A DNA stretch of 64,000 nt from Novosphingobium sp. (GCF_030699305.1 NZ_JAUYNB010000037.1:30126-94125), one strand, 5' to 3'. Positions 25,983-34,336 are shown, counted from the stretch's first letter. Notes: a model not told the origin generated them from the sequence alone. Numbers and translations are program-made.

Positions 25983-27248
25983 TCATCGCCGGCCTCCGGC
26001 CACGGCCATCCCGGCTTCACGGAACGAGGCGAGGCGGTAGCGCAGCGTGCGTTCGGAAATGCCCAGCTGGCGCGCGGCAGCCACGCGGCTACCGCCGCAG
26101 GCTTCCAGTGTTTCCATGATCGCACGGGCTTCGGACAGCTGGACGATGTTGGACAGGCGGCGTTCGGTTTCGGATGGCTGCGGCGGCAGAATCACGCCGT
26201 CGGCGGGGACCAGCCGGGCCGGGCTGTCGAACACGATATCAGCGGGCGTAATCTCGTCCCTGCCGTCTGCCAGCAGCAGCGCGCGGCGGATGACGTTTTC
26301 CAGTTCGCGCACGTTGCCGGGCCAGCCGTGCAGCTTCAGCATGGCCAGCGCGGCTTCGGAAATCCACGGCACGGGGCGGGTGGGCGGCGTGTGGCGCAGC
26401 GCCAGCGCGAAGGCCAGCGGGGCAATATCCCCGGCCCGGTCACGCAAGGGCCGCAGCGCCAGCGGGAACACGTTGAGCCGGTAATACAAGTCGGCGCGGA
26501 ACCGGCCTTCGGCCACTTCGGTCGGCAGATCGCGGTTGGCGCAGGCGATGACCCGCACGTCCACCTTGATCGCCTGGGTCGAACCGATTGGCACGACTTC
26601 GCCTTCCTGCAAGGCGCGCAGCAGCTTGGCTTGCAGCGCCAGCGGCATTTCCGCGATTTCATCGAGCAGCAGCGTGCCGCCGTCGGCCGCGCGGAAGAAC
26701 CCTTCGCTGGAATGTGTAGCGCCGGTAAACGCACCCTTCTGGTGGCCGAACAGCAGCGCTTCCAGCATGGTTTCGGGCATGGCGGCGCAGTTCACCGCGA
26801 TGAACGGGGCGGCCTTTCGCGGGCTGTGGGTGTGGATGAAGCGGCTGAGCACTTCCTTGCCGGTGCCGGTCGGGCCGTTGATGAGGACGGGGATTTCGCT
26901 GGCGGCCAGCCGCTCGGCCAGCGCCATCACCGACAGGCTTTCCGGGTCGGCGGCAATCGGCATTCCCGGTTCGGCCAGCGCAGCCAGCAGCGCGGCCAGC
27001 GCGGCGGTGCTGGCGGGATCGCGGTAGGCCAGCATATAGCGCCCGCGCGCATCATCGCGGCGCAGCTGGTTCAGGTTGCCCCGGTCCAGCGTGATGCAGG
27101 CCCCCGGACCCGGCGGCAGCGGATCGGTCGATGCCCGCAGCAGCGCCGCCGCACCCATCGCCACCGCGCCGGTGATCGCGACCGCGCGCTGCACCAGCGG
27201 GGCGTGCTGCCGCGCTACGCTGTCGCTGTAAGCCAGTGCCGTCATCAT
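25983..27248 (-). CDS. Sigma-54-dependent transcriptional activator (FlbD/FleQ-like flagellar regulator)
   Basis: 421 residues. A short non-canonical N-terminal region (about 1-100) lacks a clear receiver domain. The AAA+ domain has Walker A GPTGTGKE (125-132), the sigma-54-contacting loop GAFTGA (172-177) and Walker B GGTLLLDEIAEM. A Fis-type HTH is at the end (GGSRVAAARQLGISERTLRYRL). All motifs needed for open-complex formation are present, so the gene looks functional. Its place directly before the fliF scar fits a class II flagellar activator such as FlbD. A well-matched sigma-54 promoter survives at 29880-29895. Confidence 0.9.
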   Translation of the reverse strand: MMTALAYSDSVARQHAPLVQRAVAITGAVAMGAAALLRASTDPLPPGPGACITLDRGNLNQLRRDDARGRYMLAYRDPASTAALAALLAALAEPGMPIAADPESLSVMALAERLAASEIPVLINGPTGTGKEVLSRFIHTHSPRKAAPFIAVNCAAMPETMLEALLFGHQKGAFTGATHSSEGFFRAADGGTLLLDEIAEMPLALQAKLLRALQEGEVVPIGSTQAIKVDVRVIACANRDLPTEVAEGRFRADLYYRLNVFPLALRPLRDRAGDIAPLAFALALRHTPPTRPVPWISEAALAMLKLHGWPGNVRELENVIRRALLLADGRDEITPADIVFDSPARLVPADGVILPPQPSETERRLSNIVQLSEARAIMETLEACGGSRVAAARQLGISERTLRYRLASFREAGMAVAGGRR

Positions 27249-27369
27249 TCTGGTCCCCGTTGTTAACCATCCGTCGTGAGGGACTTTTGCGCGCAGAACG
27301 TCAAACGGACCGGTAATTTAAGGGGAGGGGCAAACACTTAGCGATCCGGCGGCGGGAACTTGCCCGTCC

Positions 27370-27383
27370 GGCAAAAATTTGCC
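27370..27383. promoter_or_regulatory. Palindrome GGCAAAAATTTGCC upstream of the fliC remnant
   Basis: A 14-bp near-perfect palindrome lying in the gap between the activator gene and the fliC remnant, with a second GGGAACTTGCCC palindrome 20 bases before it. The position suits an upstream activator site for the neighbouring enhancer-binding protein. This is inference; no promoter with correct sigma-54 spacing was found next to it. Confidence 0.35.
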
Positions 27384-27395
27384 GCCGCGCCTTAG

Positions 27396-27530
27396 CATCC
27401 TGCGCGAACCGCCGAAGGCGCGCTGGCGGAAGTAACGAATATGCTTCAGCGGGTGCGCGAACTGGCGGTGAAGTCCTCGTCGGGCACGGCCCGGGCGTCT
27501 GACCGCACCAGACAAGGATTCAAATCAATC
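27396..27530 (+). pseudogene. fliC: Remnant of a flagellin gene (fliC)
   Basis: The plus strand reads RTAEGALAEVTNMLQRVREL then AVKSSSGTA (27405-27490), the strongly conserved N-terminal D1 signature of flagellins ('TAEGAL.E...ML.RMREL.VQ...GT'). A stop codon lies just upstream in frame and the similarity ends after GTA, where unrelated sequence begins and runs into the opposing nitroreductase gene. Only about 29 recognisable codons of a normally 270-plus residue protein are left. Confidence 0.78.
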
Positions 27531-28202
27531 ATCAAACCCCACGAACACCGCCGCTTCTTCCAGCGACTTGCGCTCCGACACCACGGCGTTCGCCGGAAAG
27601 CTTTCGTCCGGCCAGCCCAGCGCGACGGCTTTCATGATCACCTGACCGTCCGGGATGCCCGCGTGTTCGCGCACGACCGGGCTTTGCATGATGCCCTGGC
27701 TGTTGATCACGCAGCCCAGTCCGCGCGACCAGGCGGCGTTTACCAGCATGGTGGTGACCGCGCCGCAATCGAACGGGGTGTCATCGCTGTCGGCCAGTTC
27801 GCGGTCATAGGTGATGATCACGCAGACCGGGGCATCGAACTGGCGAAAGCCCCGCATCACCCAGTCGAGCCGCGCGGCCTTGTCATCGCGGGCGATGTTC
27901 ATGGCGGAGAACAGCTGCTTGGCGACGCCGACCTGACGGTCGCGGTGGACCCCTTCAAAGGCGTGGCCAGTGCGAAACTCCCGGCTGTGCGGCACGCCCG
28001 CGAGGTTGCGTTCGGTATTCCCGGCGCGGATGCGGTCGAGCGGCTCGCCGGTGATGACGTGAAAGTGCCAGGGCTGGCAATTCATCGACGATGGACTGCG
28101 CATCGCCAGGCTGAGCACTTCGGCAATCAGTTCCTTCGGCACCGGCTTGTCGAGATAGCCCCGGATCGAGCGGCGGCCATTGATTACGTCGTCAAACTGC
28201 AC
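27525..28202 (-). CDS. Nitroreductase-family FMN oxidoreductase
   Basis: 225 residues. The family start DDVINGRRSIRGYLDKPVPKE is followed by the FMN-binding AMRSPSSMNCQPWHFHV (about 33-49), a central variable region, and the C-terminal phosphate-binding MKAVALGWPDESFPAN. Such enzymes reduce nitro groups, quinones or flavins with NAD(P)H in the cytosol. Physiological substrate unknown. The 3' end abuts the fliC remnant, so this gene may have been brought close by the flagellar deletions. Confidence 0.9.
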   Translation of the reverse strand: MQFDDVINGRRSIRGYLDKPVPKELIAEVLSLAMRSPSSMNCQPWHFHVITGEPLDRIRAGNTERNLAGVPHSREFRTGHAFEGVHRDRQVGVAKQLFSAMNIARDDKAARLDWVMRGFRQFDAPVCVIITYDRELADSDDTPFDCGAVTTMLVNAAWSRGLGCVINSQGIMQSPVVREHAGIPDGQVIMKAVALGWPDESFPANAVVSERKSLEEAAVFVGFDD

Positions 28203-28308
28203 GTGATGTTTTCCTCTTAACCCTGAACCAGAGCGCTGTTTTCGGGCATCATTTCCGCACCGCGTCAGCCGCTGCCCGTTTTATCCTGTAACGGATTGTG
28301 GCACGGGT

Positions 28309-28995
28309 TCAGACGGGTTGGAAGCCCAGTCGGCGTGCCGCTGCAATCAGATCGGTGCGGCGGGCCGGGGCCAGGCGGTTGGCGCGCTCGGTGTAGATGT
28401 CCACCAGGTCCGGACCGGCCTTGGCGGGGGAGCCGCTGTCGAACGGCGGGGCGGGATCGTATTCCAGCGCCAGCTGGACCGCGCGGGCCACATCATCCCC
28501 GGCGATCCGGGCCATCAGCGTCAGCGCAAAATCGATCCCCGCCGTCACTCCGCCGCCGGTCGCGCGGTTGCGGTCGATCACGGTGCGGGCCTGCACCGGC
28601 TCTGCCCCGAACAGGGCGAGCAGATCGTGCCAGGCCCAGTGCGTGGTTGCCTTGTAACCGTTCAGCAGCCCCGCCGCGCCCAGCACCATGGCCCCGGTGC
28701 AGACGCTGGTTACCCACTGCGCATCGGCCCCCACCTGCCGCACCCAATCGAGCGCGCGCGGGTGGTCGATCACGCTGGCCACGCCCATCCCGCCCGGCAC
28801 GCACAGCAAGTCCGCGCGGGGGACATCGGCAAAAGTCGCGGTCGGCAGGATCGAAAAGCCCGCGTCGGTCGGCACCGGATCAAGGCTGTCCCAGACCAGA
28901 TCGACTTTCGCGTTTGGCAGGCGCGAGAGAAACTGCGCCGGACCGGTCAGGTCCAGCTGGGTGACGCCGGGGAACAGCAGAAAGGCAATGTGCAT
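28309..28995 (-). CDS. DJ-1/PfpI family protein, isonitrile hydratase-like
   Basis: 228 residues. A class I glutamine-amidotransferase-like fold with the nucleophile Cys at C99 in TSVCTGAMVLG. Asp15 (QLDLTGPA) and Thr100 match the catalytic set of Pseudomonas isonitrile hydratase InhA. The downstream phrase ATTHWAWHDLLALFGA is typical of this branch and of GlxA-type sensor domains, but no AraC HTH follows, so it is an enzyme rather than a regulator. Isonitrile as the real substrate is an inference. Confidence 0.85.
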   Translation of the reverse strand: MHIAFLLFPGVTQLDLTGPAQFLSRLPNAKVDLVWDSLDPVPTDAGFSILPTATFADVPRADLLCVPGGMGVASVIDHPRALDWVRQVGADAQWVTSVCTGAMVLGAAGLLNGYKATTHWAWHDLLALFGAEPVQARTVIDRNRATGGGVTAGIDFALTLMARIAGDDVARAVQLALEYDPAPPFDSGSPAKAGPDLVDIYTERANRLAPARRTDLIAAARRLGFQPV

Positions 28996-29030
28996 CGCGG
29001 CAAAGTGGCAGAGGCAGAGGAGCTTGTCTC

Positions 29031-29054
29031 CCCCCTCCGCTTCAGGGGAGGGGG
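29031..29054. repeat. Short palindrome CCCCCTCC...GGAGGGGG
   Basis: An 8-bp inverted repeat with an 8-base loop, in the 232-base gap between the DJ-1 family gene and flgM. It resembles intergenic C/G palindromes scattered in sphingomonads. No T-run adjoins it. Confidence 0.5.
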
Positions 29055-29227
29055 CTTCGCAGCGGTTTGACGCATCAACAGGATAGAGATCCGCCGGTTG
29101 CGCGGGTGATCCGTCCCGGCGTGGTCGGAATGGAATTGCCGTAAGCCGGAAAATGCTTGCCGCCCGCCCTTAAGCGCGGGCCGCCAATGCCGTTCTTGGG
29201 GCTGAACGATCAACCAGGAGCGGCACC

Positions 29228-29521
29228 ATGCCTTTCATCGAATACGGGCCGAAAGGCCTCCAACCGGCCCGCGCCGTTGGCGCGGTGGATGTCCGGGCGG
29301 CGCGCCCTGATACCCGTCCATCGGCCAGGGGCACCGTCCCGGCCAGTGCAGCCCCCGCGGTCGAGCGGAGCGCGGCACTGGATGCGGGCGCCGCGCCGGT
29401 CGATGCCGACCGCGTGTCGGAAATCCGCAAGGCGATCGACAAGGGTAACTACCCGGTGATCCCGATGCGGGCGGCCGATGCCATGATCGCAGCGGGCCTG
29501 CTGCTGAGGAGCGGAAAATGA
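29228..29521 (+). CDS. flgM: Anti-sigma-28 factor FlgM
   Basis: 97 residues. The C-terminal half is the FliA-binding region: DADRVSEIRKAIDKGNYPV then IPMRAADAMIAAGLLL. The N-terminal half is low complexity, as expected for the disordered, exported part. FlgM holds FliA inactive until the hook is complete and is then secreted through the flagellar apparatus. Because that export route looks destroyed here, FliA might be permanently inhibited. An AGGAG ribosome site precedes the ATG. The stop overlaps the flgN start (ATGA). Confidence 0.88.
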   Translation: MPFIEYGPKGLQPARAVGAVDVRAARPDTRPSARGTVPASAAPAVERSAALDAGAAPVDADRVSEIRKAIDKGNYPVIPMRAADAMIAAGLLLRSGK

Positions 29522-29877
29522 GCGGTACCACCGCAATGCGCGAAAACCTGCGGCAGATGATTGCCGTGTTGCAGGCCGAACGGCAGGCTCTTGCCGGGCT
29601 GGATCTGGATGCGATCATGGGCTGCGCGCAGGACAAGGTCGCGCTGTGCGGCACGCTGGACGATTGCGGCCCGTTCGCGGATGCCAGCCAGATCGACGAC
29701 GAATGCCGCGGGATGCTTGATGCCGCGCGCCGCCTGAACGAGGTAAACCGGCAGGTTCGCAACCTGATCGCGGCCAATGTCGCGGCCCGGCTGGACGCGC
29801 TGACCGGCAGTCCGGCGCTGTACAACGCGCCGGGCAAGTCCCGCGCCGCCTATGCCTGTGCGGGCAGCCGCAGCTGA
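29518..29877 (+). CDS. flgN: FlgN-family flagellar chaperone
   Basis: 119 residues, helical. ENLRQMIAVLQAERQALAGLDLDAI and the later RRLNEVNRQVRNLIAANVAARLDAL fit the FlgN pattern (a long helical hairpin and an N-x-x-N helix). FlgN binds hook-associated proteins FlgK/FlgL. Position directly after flgM with a four-base overlap is the standard arrangement. A sigma-54 promoter begins three bases after its stop codon. Confidence 0.82.
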   Translation: MSGTTAMRENLRQMIAVLQAERQALAGLDLDAIMGCAQDKVALCGTLDDCGPFADASQIDDECRGMLDAARRLNEVNRQVRNLIAANVAARLDALTGSPALYNAPGKSRAAYACAGSRS

Positions 29878-29879
29878 AT

Positions 29880-29895
29880 TGGCACGCCCCTTGCT
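29880..29895 (+). promoter_or_regulatory. Sigma-54 (-24/-12) promoter upstream of the flhA remnant and fliA
   Basis: TGGCACGCCCCTTGCT matches the consensus TGGCACG-N4-TTGCW at every fixed position, with the GG and GC dinucleotides ten bases apart. It lies 39 bases before the presumed flhA start and is oriented towards fliA. It is consistent with control by the sigma-54 activator encoded about 3 kb away. Confidence 0.85.
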
Positions 29896-29933
29896 GAAAC
29901 CCCGGTGACGATCATTCGCACCGGGAATTCGGC

Positions 29934-30246
29934 TTGAGCCAGACACCGTCCATTACTGCTGCTGCCAAACCTGCCGGGCGCTCCGTCCGTGCGGATGTGC
30001 AGGCCGCGATCGCCCGCGCCGCCGCTGGCGCTGATCGTCCAGCCGCGCGCCCGCCGCGCGCTGGACGCGCTGCTCAAACTGCGCGCGCCGTCGTGCCTGG
30101 TGCTGTCGATTGCGGAGCTGCCGGTGTCGCAGGCGATCGAGGTGGTCGCCGTGATCGGCGGCCCCGCGCCTGCGCGGCCCCCTGGCCAGCCTGCCGCGCT
30201 CCCGCACTCCCAAGTCCTGTCTGAAGCAGAAAGTGTTGCCGCATGA
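29934..30246 (+). pseudogene. flhA: Remnant of flagellar export gene flhA
   Basis: From about 30020 to 30246 one frame encodes PPLALIVQPRARRALDALL then KLRAPSCLVLSIAELP and IEVVAVIGG. This is the extreme C-terminus of FlhA ('LLVQP..RR.L..LL....P...VLS..E.P....I..VAVIG'), and it ends at a stop overlapping the fliA start (GCATGA). A different frame opens with TTG at 29934 after the sigma-54 promoter and may be the original N-terminus. The two frames meet around 30000-30015. All membrane helices, over 600 codons in a normal flhA, are missing. Confidence 0.75.
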
Positions 30247-30974
30247 AACACGATCATCGCAGCTTTGCCGCCGCCGGTGCCTATCGCCCCGATGCGACGG
30301 AACGGGTCCGCCGGTTCGTGCCGATGGCCCGCCGGATCGCCTGGCACGTCCACGGCGGCGGGCGGCCGGGGATCGAGCTGGAAGACCTGATGCAGGCCGG
30401 AATGGTCGCCTTGACCGAGGCCGCCCAGCGCCACTCCGGACCGACCGAGGACGAGTTTGCCGCCTATGCCAAGCTGCGGGTGCGCGGGGCGATGGTCGAT
30501 CTGATCCGCCGCCACATCCCGCTGTCGCGGGGTTCGACCGAGCGGCGGCGGCACCTGCGCGACCAGCAGACCCAGCTGCGCGGGCGGCTGGGCCGTGATC
30601 CGACGGCGGCGGAACTGGCCGAAGCGATGGGTCTGGCCGAAGCGGAACTGCACGCGTTGCAGTCCGCCAGCGAGCCGGTCCGGTTCGAGCCGATCGACGA
30701 AATCGACAGCGAATCCGACATGGCGTTTGCCGACACGCGTCCCGACAGTCTGGCCCTGCTGGAGGACGAGGAGCTGCGCACCAGTGTCGCCGCCGCGATT
30801 GCCGCACTGCCGGAGCGCCTGCAACTGGTGATCCAGCTCTATTTCGTCGAGGAACTGAACCTCGCGGAAATCGCGCAGGCGCTGCAGGTGTCGGTGCCGC
30901 GCGTCCACCAGCTGAAAGCACAGGCGCTGGACCGGCTGAGAACTGAACTCGCCGACGTGGCCGATGTCATCTAG
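30243..30974 (+). CDS. fliA: Flagellar sigma factor sigma-28 (FliA)
   Basis: 243 residues, full length. Region 2 has VRRFVPMARRIAWHV, LEDLMQAGMVALTEA and AYAKLRVRGAMVDLIRR. Region 3 has RGRLGRDPTAAELAEAMGL, and region 4 ends in LAEIAQALQVSVPRVHQLKAQAL. It transcribes late flagellar genes. The ATG overlaps the stop of the flhA remnant, so expression was once coupled to flhA and now depends on a scarred message. It appears intact, as does its anti-sigma FlgM. Confidence 0.93.
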   Translation: MKHDHRSFAAAGAYRPDATERVRRFVPMARRIAWHVHGGGRPGIELEDLMQAGMVALTEAAQRHSGPTEDEFAAYAKLRVRGAMVDLIRRHIPLSRGSTERRRHLRDQQTQLRGRLGRDPTAAELAEAMGLAEAELHALQSASEPVRFEPIDEIDSESDMAFADTRPDSLALLEDEELRTSVAAAIAALPERLQLVIQLYFVEELNLAEIAQALQVSVPRVHQLKAQALDRLRTELADVADVI

Positions 30975-31013
30975 TCTTGCGCAGCCGCGCGCGCCGCTGC
31001 ATAGCCTCTCGCC

Positions 31014-31712
31014 ATGACCGCCTGCGATACCTGCCTGGTGCGCAACCGCGCCATTTGTTCTTCCCTTGACGTGGATGAGCTGAAAGCCCTGAACAATATC
31101 GGGCGTCGGCGCACCTTGACGCCCGGCGAATCACTGATGTGGGAGGGGGAGGATTCGGTCCTTGTCGCCAATGTCATCGAAGGCGTGCTCAAGCTCTCGA
31201 CAGGAACCGAAGACGGGCGCGAACAGATCGTCGGCGTCGTCTATCCATCCGATTTCATCGGCCGCCCGTTCGGGGCGACGTCCGGTCACGGGGTAACCGC
31301 ACTCACCGATGCGCGGGTCTGTGTGTTCAGCCGCAAGGATTTCGATGCGTTCGCGCGCGATCATCCCGCGCTGGAACACAAGCTGTTGCAGCGCACGCTG
31401 GCCGAACTGGACCGCACGCGCCGCTGGATGTTGCTGCTGGGGCGCAAGTCGGCCGGCGAAAAGGTCGCCAGCTTCCTGCTCGAAATGTCGGAACGGCTGG
31501 TCCAGCCGGGCTGCATCGATGCGCCCGATTTGCCGCTGCGCAGTCTCGCGCTGCCGTTTTCGCGTCAGCAGGTCGCCGATGTACTGGGGCTGACCATCGA
31601 AACGGTCAGCCGCCAGTTTACCCGGCTCAAGGCCGATGGGATCATCGACCTGCCGTCACGCCGCGAAGTTATCATCATCGACCGTGAAAGCCTGTTGGCC
31701 GAGGCAGGTTGA
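31014..31712 (+). CDS. fnrL: FNR-type oxygen-responsive regulator (4Fe-4S)
   Basis: 232 residues. The N-terminal cysteines C4, C7 and C15 (CDTCLVRNRAIC) plus a central C103 (ARVCVFSRKDF) are the four ligands expected for an FNR cluster. The beta-barrel (about 30-110), dimer helix (about 118-145) and HTH (SRQQVADVLGLTIETVSRQF, with the E-x-x-S-R recognition pattern) are normal. With low oxygen the dimer binds TTGAT-N4-ATCAA boxes. It is adjacent to ompW and the cbb3 oxidase operon, in front of which such boxes occur. The symbol follows alphaproteobacterial usage for this type. Confidence 0.92.
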   Translation: MTACDTCLVRNRAICSSLDVDELKALNNIGRRRTLTPGESLMWEGEDSVLVANVIEGVLKLSTGTEDGREQIVGVVYPSDFIGRPFGATSGHGVTALTDARVCVFSRKDFDAFARDHPALEHKLLQRTLAELDRTRRWMLLLGRKSAGEKVASFLLEMSERLVQPGCIDAPDLPLRSLALPFSRQQVADVLGLTIETVSRQFTRLKADGIIDLPSRREVIIIDRESLLAEAG

Positions 31713-31734
31713 CCTGCCCCGGCCAACATGGGGA

Positions 31735-32412
31735 TCAGAAGCGGGCGTAAACGCCGCCAGAGATAACCCACGGGTCCAGCTTGTGCGTGGTCGACAGCAC
31801 TTCAACGCCGCCGGCGGAGAAGAAGTGGGTCTTCGCCTTCATGAAATAGCGCTTCGCGTCGAGCGAGATGCCCAGACCCGAGTCGCCCAGCGGCACGTCC
31901 ACGCCGGCCTGCACGGCCACGCCCAGCTTGTTGTCCATTTTCAGCTTCGTGGCACCCAGCGCCAGTGCAGTCGCACCGGGCTTTTCGTCGAAGTAGAAGA
32001 ACATCGCCGGACCAGCGCCGATATAGGGTTTGATCCCACCGGCATTGAAGTGATACTTCAGGGTAACCGTGGCGGGAAGGATCAGCACATGCTGAGCAAT
32101 ATCCGCGCCAGCGATTCCGCCGGTGCCGGTTACATGATGCTGGGTGAAGCAGCAGATCGTTTCGACCGAGACGTTCGGCGTGGCGAAGTATTCGATCGCC
32201 AGCGTGGGAACGACGTTGTCGTTGGCAGTGGTGCCGATCGCGGCAGTCGGAACCGCGGTCAGGTTGACATTGACCGATTCGACCTTGCCATCGGGCAGCA
32301 CGCCCGTGGCGAGCAGCTTGACCTGGATCTTGCCTTCCGGGTCGGCGGCGTGGGCCGGCGATGCCAGCATGGTGGCGGCAGCCAGAGCCGCAGCGATGGT
32401 GAGCTGTTTCAT
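31735..32412 (-). CDS. ompW: OmpW-family outer-membrane protein
   Basis: 225 residues. A signal peptide (MKQLTIAAALAAATMLASPAHA) precedes an 8-stranded barrel with the OmpW phrases PTLAIEYFATPNVSVE, LPATVTLKYHFNAGGIKPYIGAG and a final GGVYARF ending in Phe. OmpW is a narrow hydrophobic channel and a common FNR target. The gene diverges from ccoN across a 253-base region with two FNR-like boxes. It converges with fnrL with a gap of 22 bases. Confidence 0.92.
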   Translation of the reverse strand: MKQLTIAAALAAATMLASPAHAADPEGKIQVKLLATGVLPDGKVESVNVNLTAVPTAAIGTTANDNVVPTLAIEYFATPNVSVETICCFTQHHVTGTGGIAGADIAQHVLILPATVTLKYHFNAGGIKPYIGAGPAMFFYFDEKPGATALALGATKLKMDNKLGVAVQAGVDVPLGDSGLGISLDAKRYFMKAKTHFFSAGGVEVLSTTHKLDPWVISGGVYARF

Positions 32413-32505
32413 TATCCCTCATCCGAGCGCCGCAGTGGTCGCACCATGCGACCAAGGTTATTTACGGCGTCGCATCCAAATGCGCCAATGGTGCGGTTGC
32501 GAACA

Positions 32506-32519
32506 TTGATCTCGCGCAA
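32506..32519. promoter_or_regulatory. FNR-like box, ompW side
   Basis: TTGATctcgCGCAA: one perfect half-site and one three-of-five half-site. It lies about 94 bases upstream of the ompW start and 147 before ccoN. Weaker than the neighbouring site. Confidence 0.5.
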
Positions 32520-32562
32520 TTTCGTGCGTTTTTTCGGGAACTTTTGTTGCAGCTGGCGCAAT

Positions 32563-32576
32563 TTGATCCGGGTCAA
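32563..32576. promoter_or_regulatory. FNR box upstream of ccoN
   Basis: TTGATccggGTCAA, nine of ten defined positions of TTGAT-N4-ATCAA. It lies 90 bases before the ccoN start, a position compatible with class II activation. An AAGGGGATAGGGG ribosome region precedes the ccoN ATG. Confidence 0.8.
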
Positions 32577-32665
32577 TGTTGCAATGCAGAAGCAGGTTGA
32601 AATGAAGCAGAATTGGTAATATTAGTTTTTTCTGATTTAACCCTGCGATAAGGGGATAGGGGCTC

Positions 32666-34324
32666 ATGGAATCCGTTGTAGCACGCGCTGGCTGGTGGCT
32701 GGTTGCGCTATTTGTCGCCATTGTGGCTTATGCGAAAGCGGTTGATACCGCGTTTGCAATCCACATGGTTGTTTTCGCACTCGCCGCCCTCGCCGGGCTG
32801 GTGATCAAGCTGACCGGGACCAATTACCAGCTGGCGACCGCCGGCTTCGGCAAACTGGCCTCCGACGAGAGCAAGTATGACGATGACCTGGTTCGCTGGG
32901 GCGTCATCCTGACCACGTTTTGGGGGGTGGTCGGGTTTCTTGTCGGGCTGACCATCGCGCTCCAGCTGACCTTCCCGGTCCTCAACCTGGGGTTTGAATA
33001 CACCACGTTCGGACGGCTGCGGCCGCTGCACACCTCGGCGGTGATCTTCGCCTTCGGGGGCACGGCGTTGATCGCGACCTCGTTCTACATCGTCCAGCGC
33101 ACCTGCCGCACGCGGCTGGCGCTGCCGGGCCTCGCCCGCTTCGTGTTCTGGGGTTACCAGCTGTTCATCGTGCTGGCCGCGACCGGCTATGTCATGGGTG
33201 TGACTCAGGGCAAGGAATATGCCGAGCCGGAATGGTATGTCGATCTCTGGCTGACGCTGGTCTGGGTGGCCTATCTGGCGGTGTTCGTCATGACGCTGGT
33301 GAAGCGCACCGAACCGCACATCTATGTCGCCAACTGGTTCTTCCTGTCGTTCATCATCACGGTGGCGATGCTGCATCTGGTGAACAACGCCAACGTTCCG
33401 GTCGACCCGTTCGGTTCGCGCAGCTATCCGCTGTGGTCGGGCGTGCAGGGCGCGCTGGTGCAGTGGTGGTATGGCCACAACGCGGTGGGCTTCTTCCTGA
33501 CCGCCGGCTTCCTGGCGATGATGTACTACTTCGTGCCGAAGCAGGCCGAACGCCCGATCTACAGCTATCGGCTGTCGATCGTGCACTTCTGGTCGCTGAT
33601 CTTCCTGTATATCTGGGCGGGTCCGCACCACCTCCACTATACCGCGCTGCCCGACTGGGCGCAGACGCTGGGCATGGTGTTCTCGGTCATGCTGTGGATG
33701 CCCAGCTGGGGCGGCATGATCAACGGCCTGATGACCCTGAACGGCGCCTGGGACAAGGTCCGCACCGATCCGATCATCCGCATGATGGTCATCTCGGTCG
33801 CCTTCTACGGCATGAGCACGTTCGAAGGCCCGATGATGTCGATCAAGTCGGTCAACAGCCTGTCGCACTATACCGACTGGACGATCGGCCACGTGCACTC
33901 CGGTGCGCTCGGCTGGAACGGGATGATCACCTTCTCGGCGATCTACTTCCTGACCCCGCGCCTGTGGGGCCGCAGCCGGATGTATTCGCAGCGGATGATC
34001 AACTGGCACTTCTGGCTCGCGACGCTGGGGATCGTGTTCTACGCCTCCGCGATGTGGGTGGCCGGGATCATGCAGGGCCTGATGTGGCGCGAATACGGCG
34101 CTGACGGCTACCTGGTGAACAGCTTTGCCGAAACCGTGGCCGCGCTGCACCCGATGTATCTGCTGCGCGCGTTTGGCGGGCTGCTGTACCTCACCGGCGG
34201 GATCATCATGGCCTACAACGTCTGGCAGACCATCGCTGGTCGGCTGCGTCAGGAAGAACCGCTGTATCAGCCGGAATATTCGGCCAATGCCGATCGTCCG
34301 CTGACCGCCGTTCCTGCCGAATAA
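32666..34324 (+). CDS. ccoN: cbb3-type cytochrome c oxidase subunit I
   Basis: 552 residues. The haem-copper catalytic subunit of the high-affinity terminal oxidase in the inner membrane. About 14 membrane helices include the low-spin haem ligand region [16 protein letters not shown], the copper-site region [36 protein letters not shown] and the haem-proximal [15 protein letters not shown] [18 protein letters not shown]. The N-terminal extension with an extra pair of helices (1-50) is longer than in some rhizobial CcoN. First gene of the ccoNOQPGHIS cluster, with an FNR box upstream. Confidence 0.97.
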   Translation: MESVVARAGWWLVALFVAIVAYAKAVDTAFAIHMVVFALAALAGLVIKLTGTNYQLATAGFGKLASDESKYDDDLVRWGVILTTFWGVVGFLVGLTIALQLTFPVLNLGFEYTTFGRLRPLHTSAVIFAFGGTALIATSFYIVQRTCRTRLALPGLARFVFWGYQLFIVLAATGYVMGVTQGKEYAEPEWYVDLWLTLVWVAYLAVFVMTLVKRTEPHIYVANWFFLSFIITVAMLHLVNNANVPVDPFGSRSYPLWSGVQGALVQWWYGHNAVGFFLTAGFLAMMYYFVPKQAERPIYSYRLSIVHFWSLIFLYIWAGPHHLHYTALPDWAQTLGMVFSVMLWMPSWGGMINGLMTLNGAWDKVRTDPIIRMMVISVAFYGMSTFEGPMMSIKSVNSLSHYTDWTIGHVHSGALGWNGMITFSAIYFLTPRLWGRSRMYSQRMINWHFWLATLGIVFYASAMWVAGIMQGLMWREYGADGYLVNSFAETVAALHPMYLLRAFGGLLYLTGGIIMAYNVWQTIAGRLRQEEPLYQPEYSANADRPLTAVPAE

Positions 34325-34336
34325 GGGTGACTTCCA

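Noticed and set aside
29150..29190. A possible sigma-28 promoter (TAAG-N14-GCCGTTCT) before flgM
   Set aside because: Spacing is one base short and the -10 differs at several positions; not secure.
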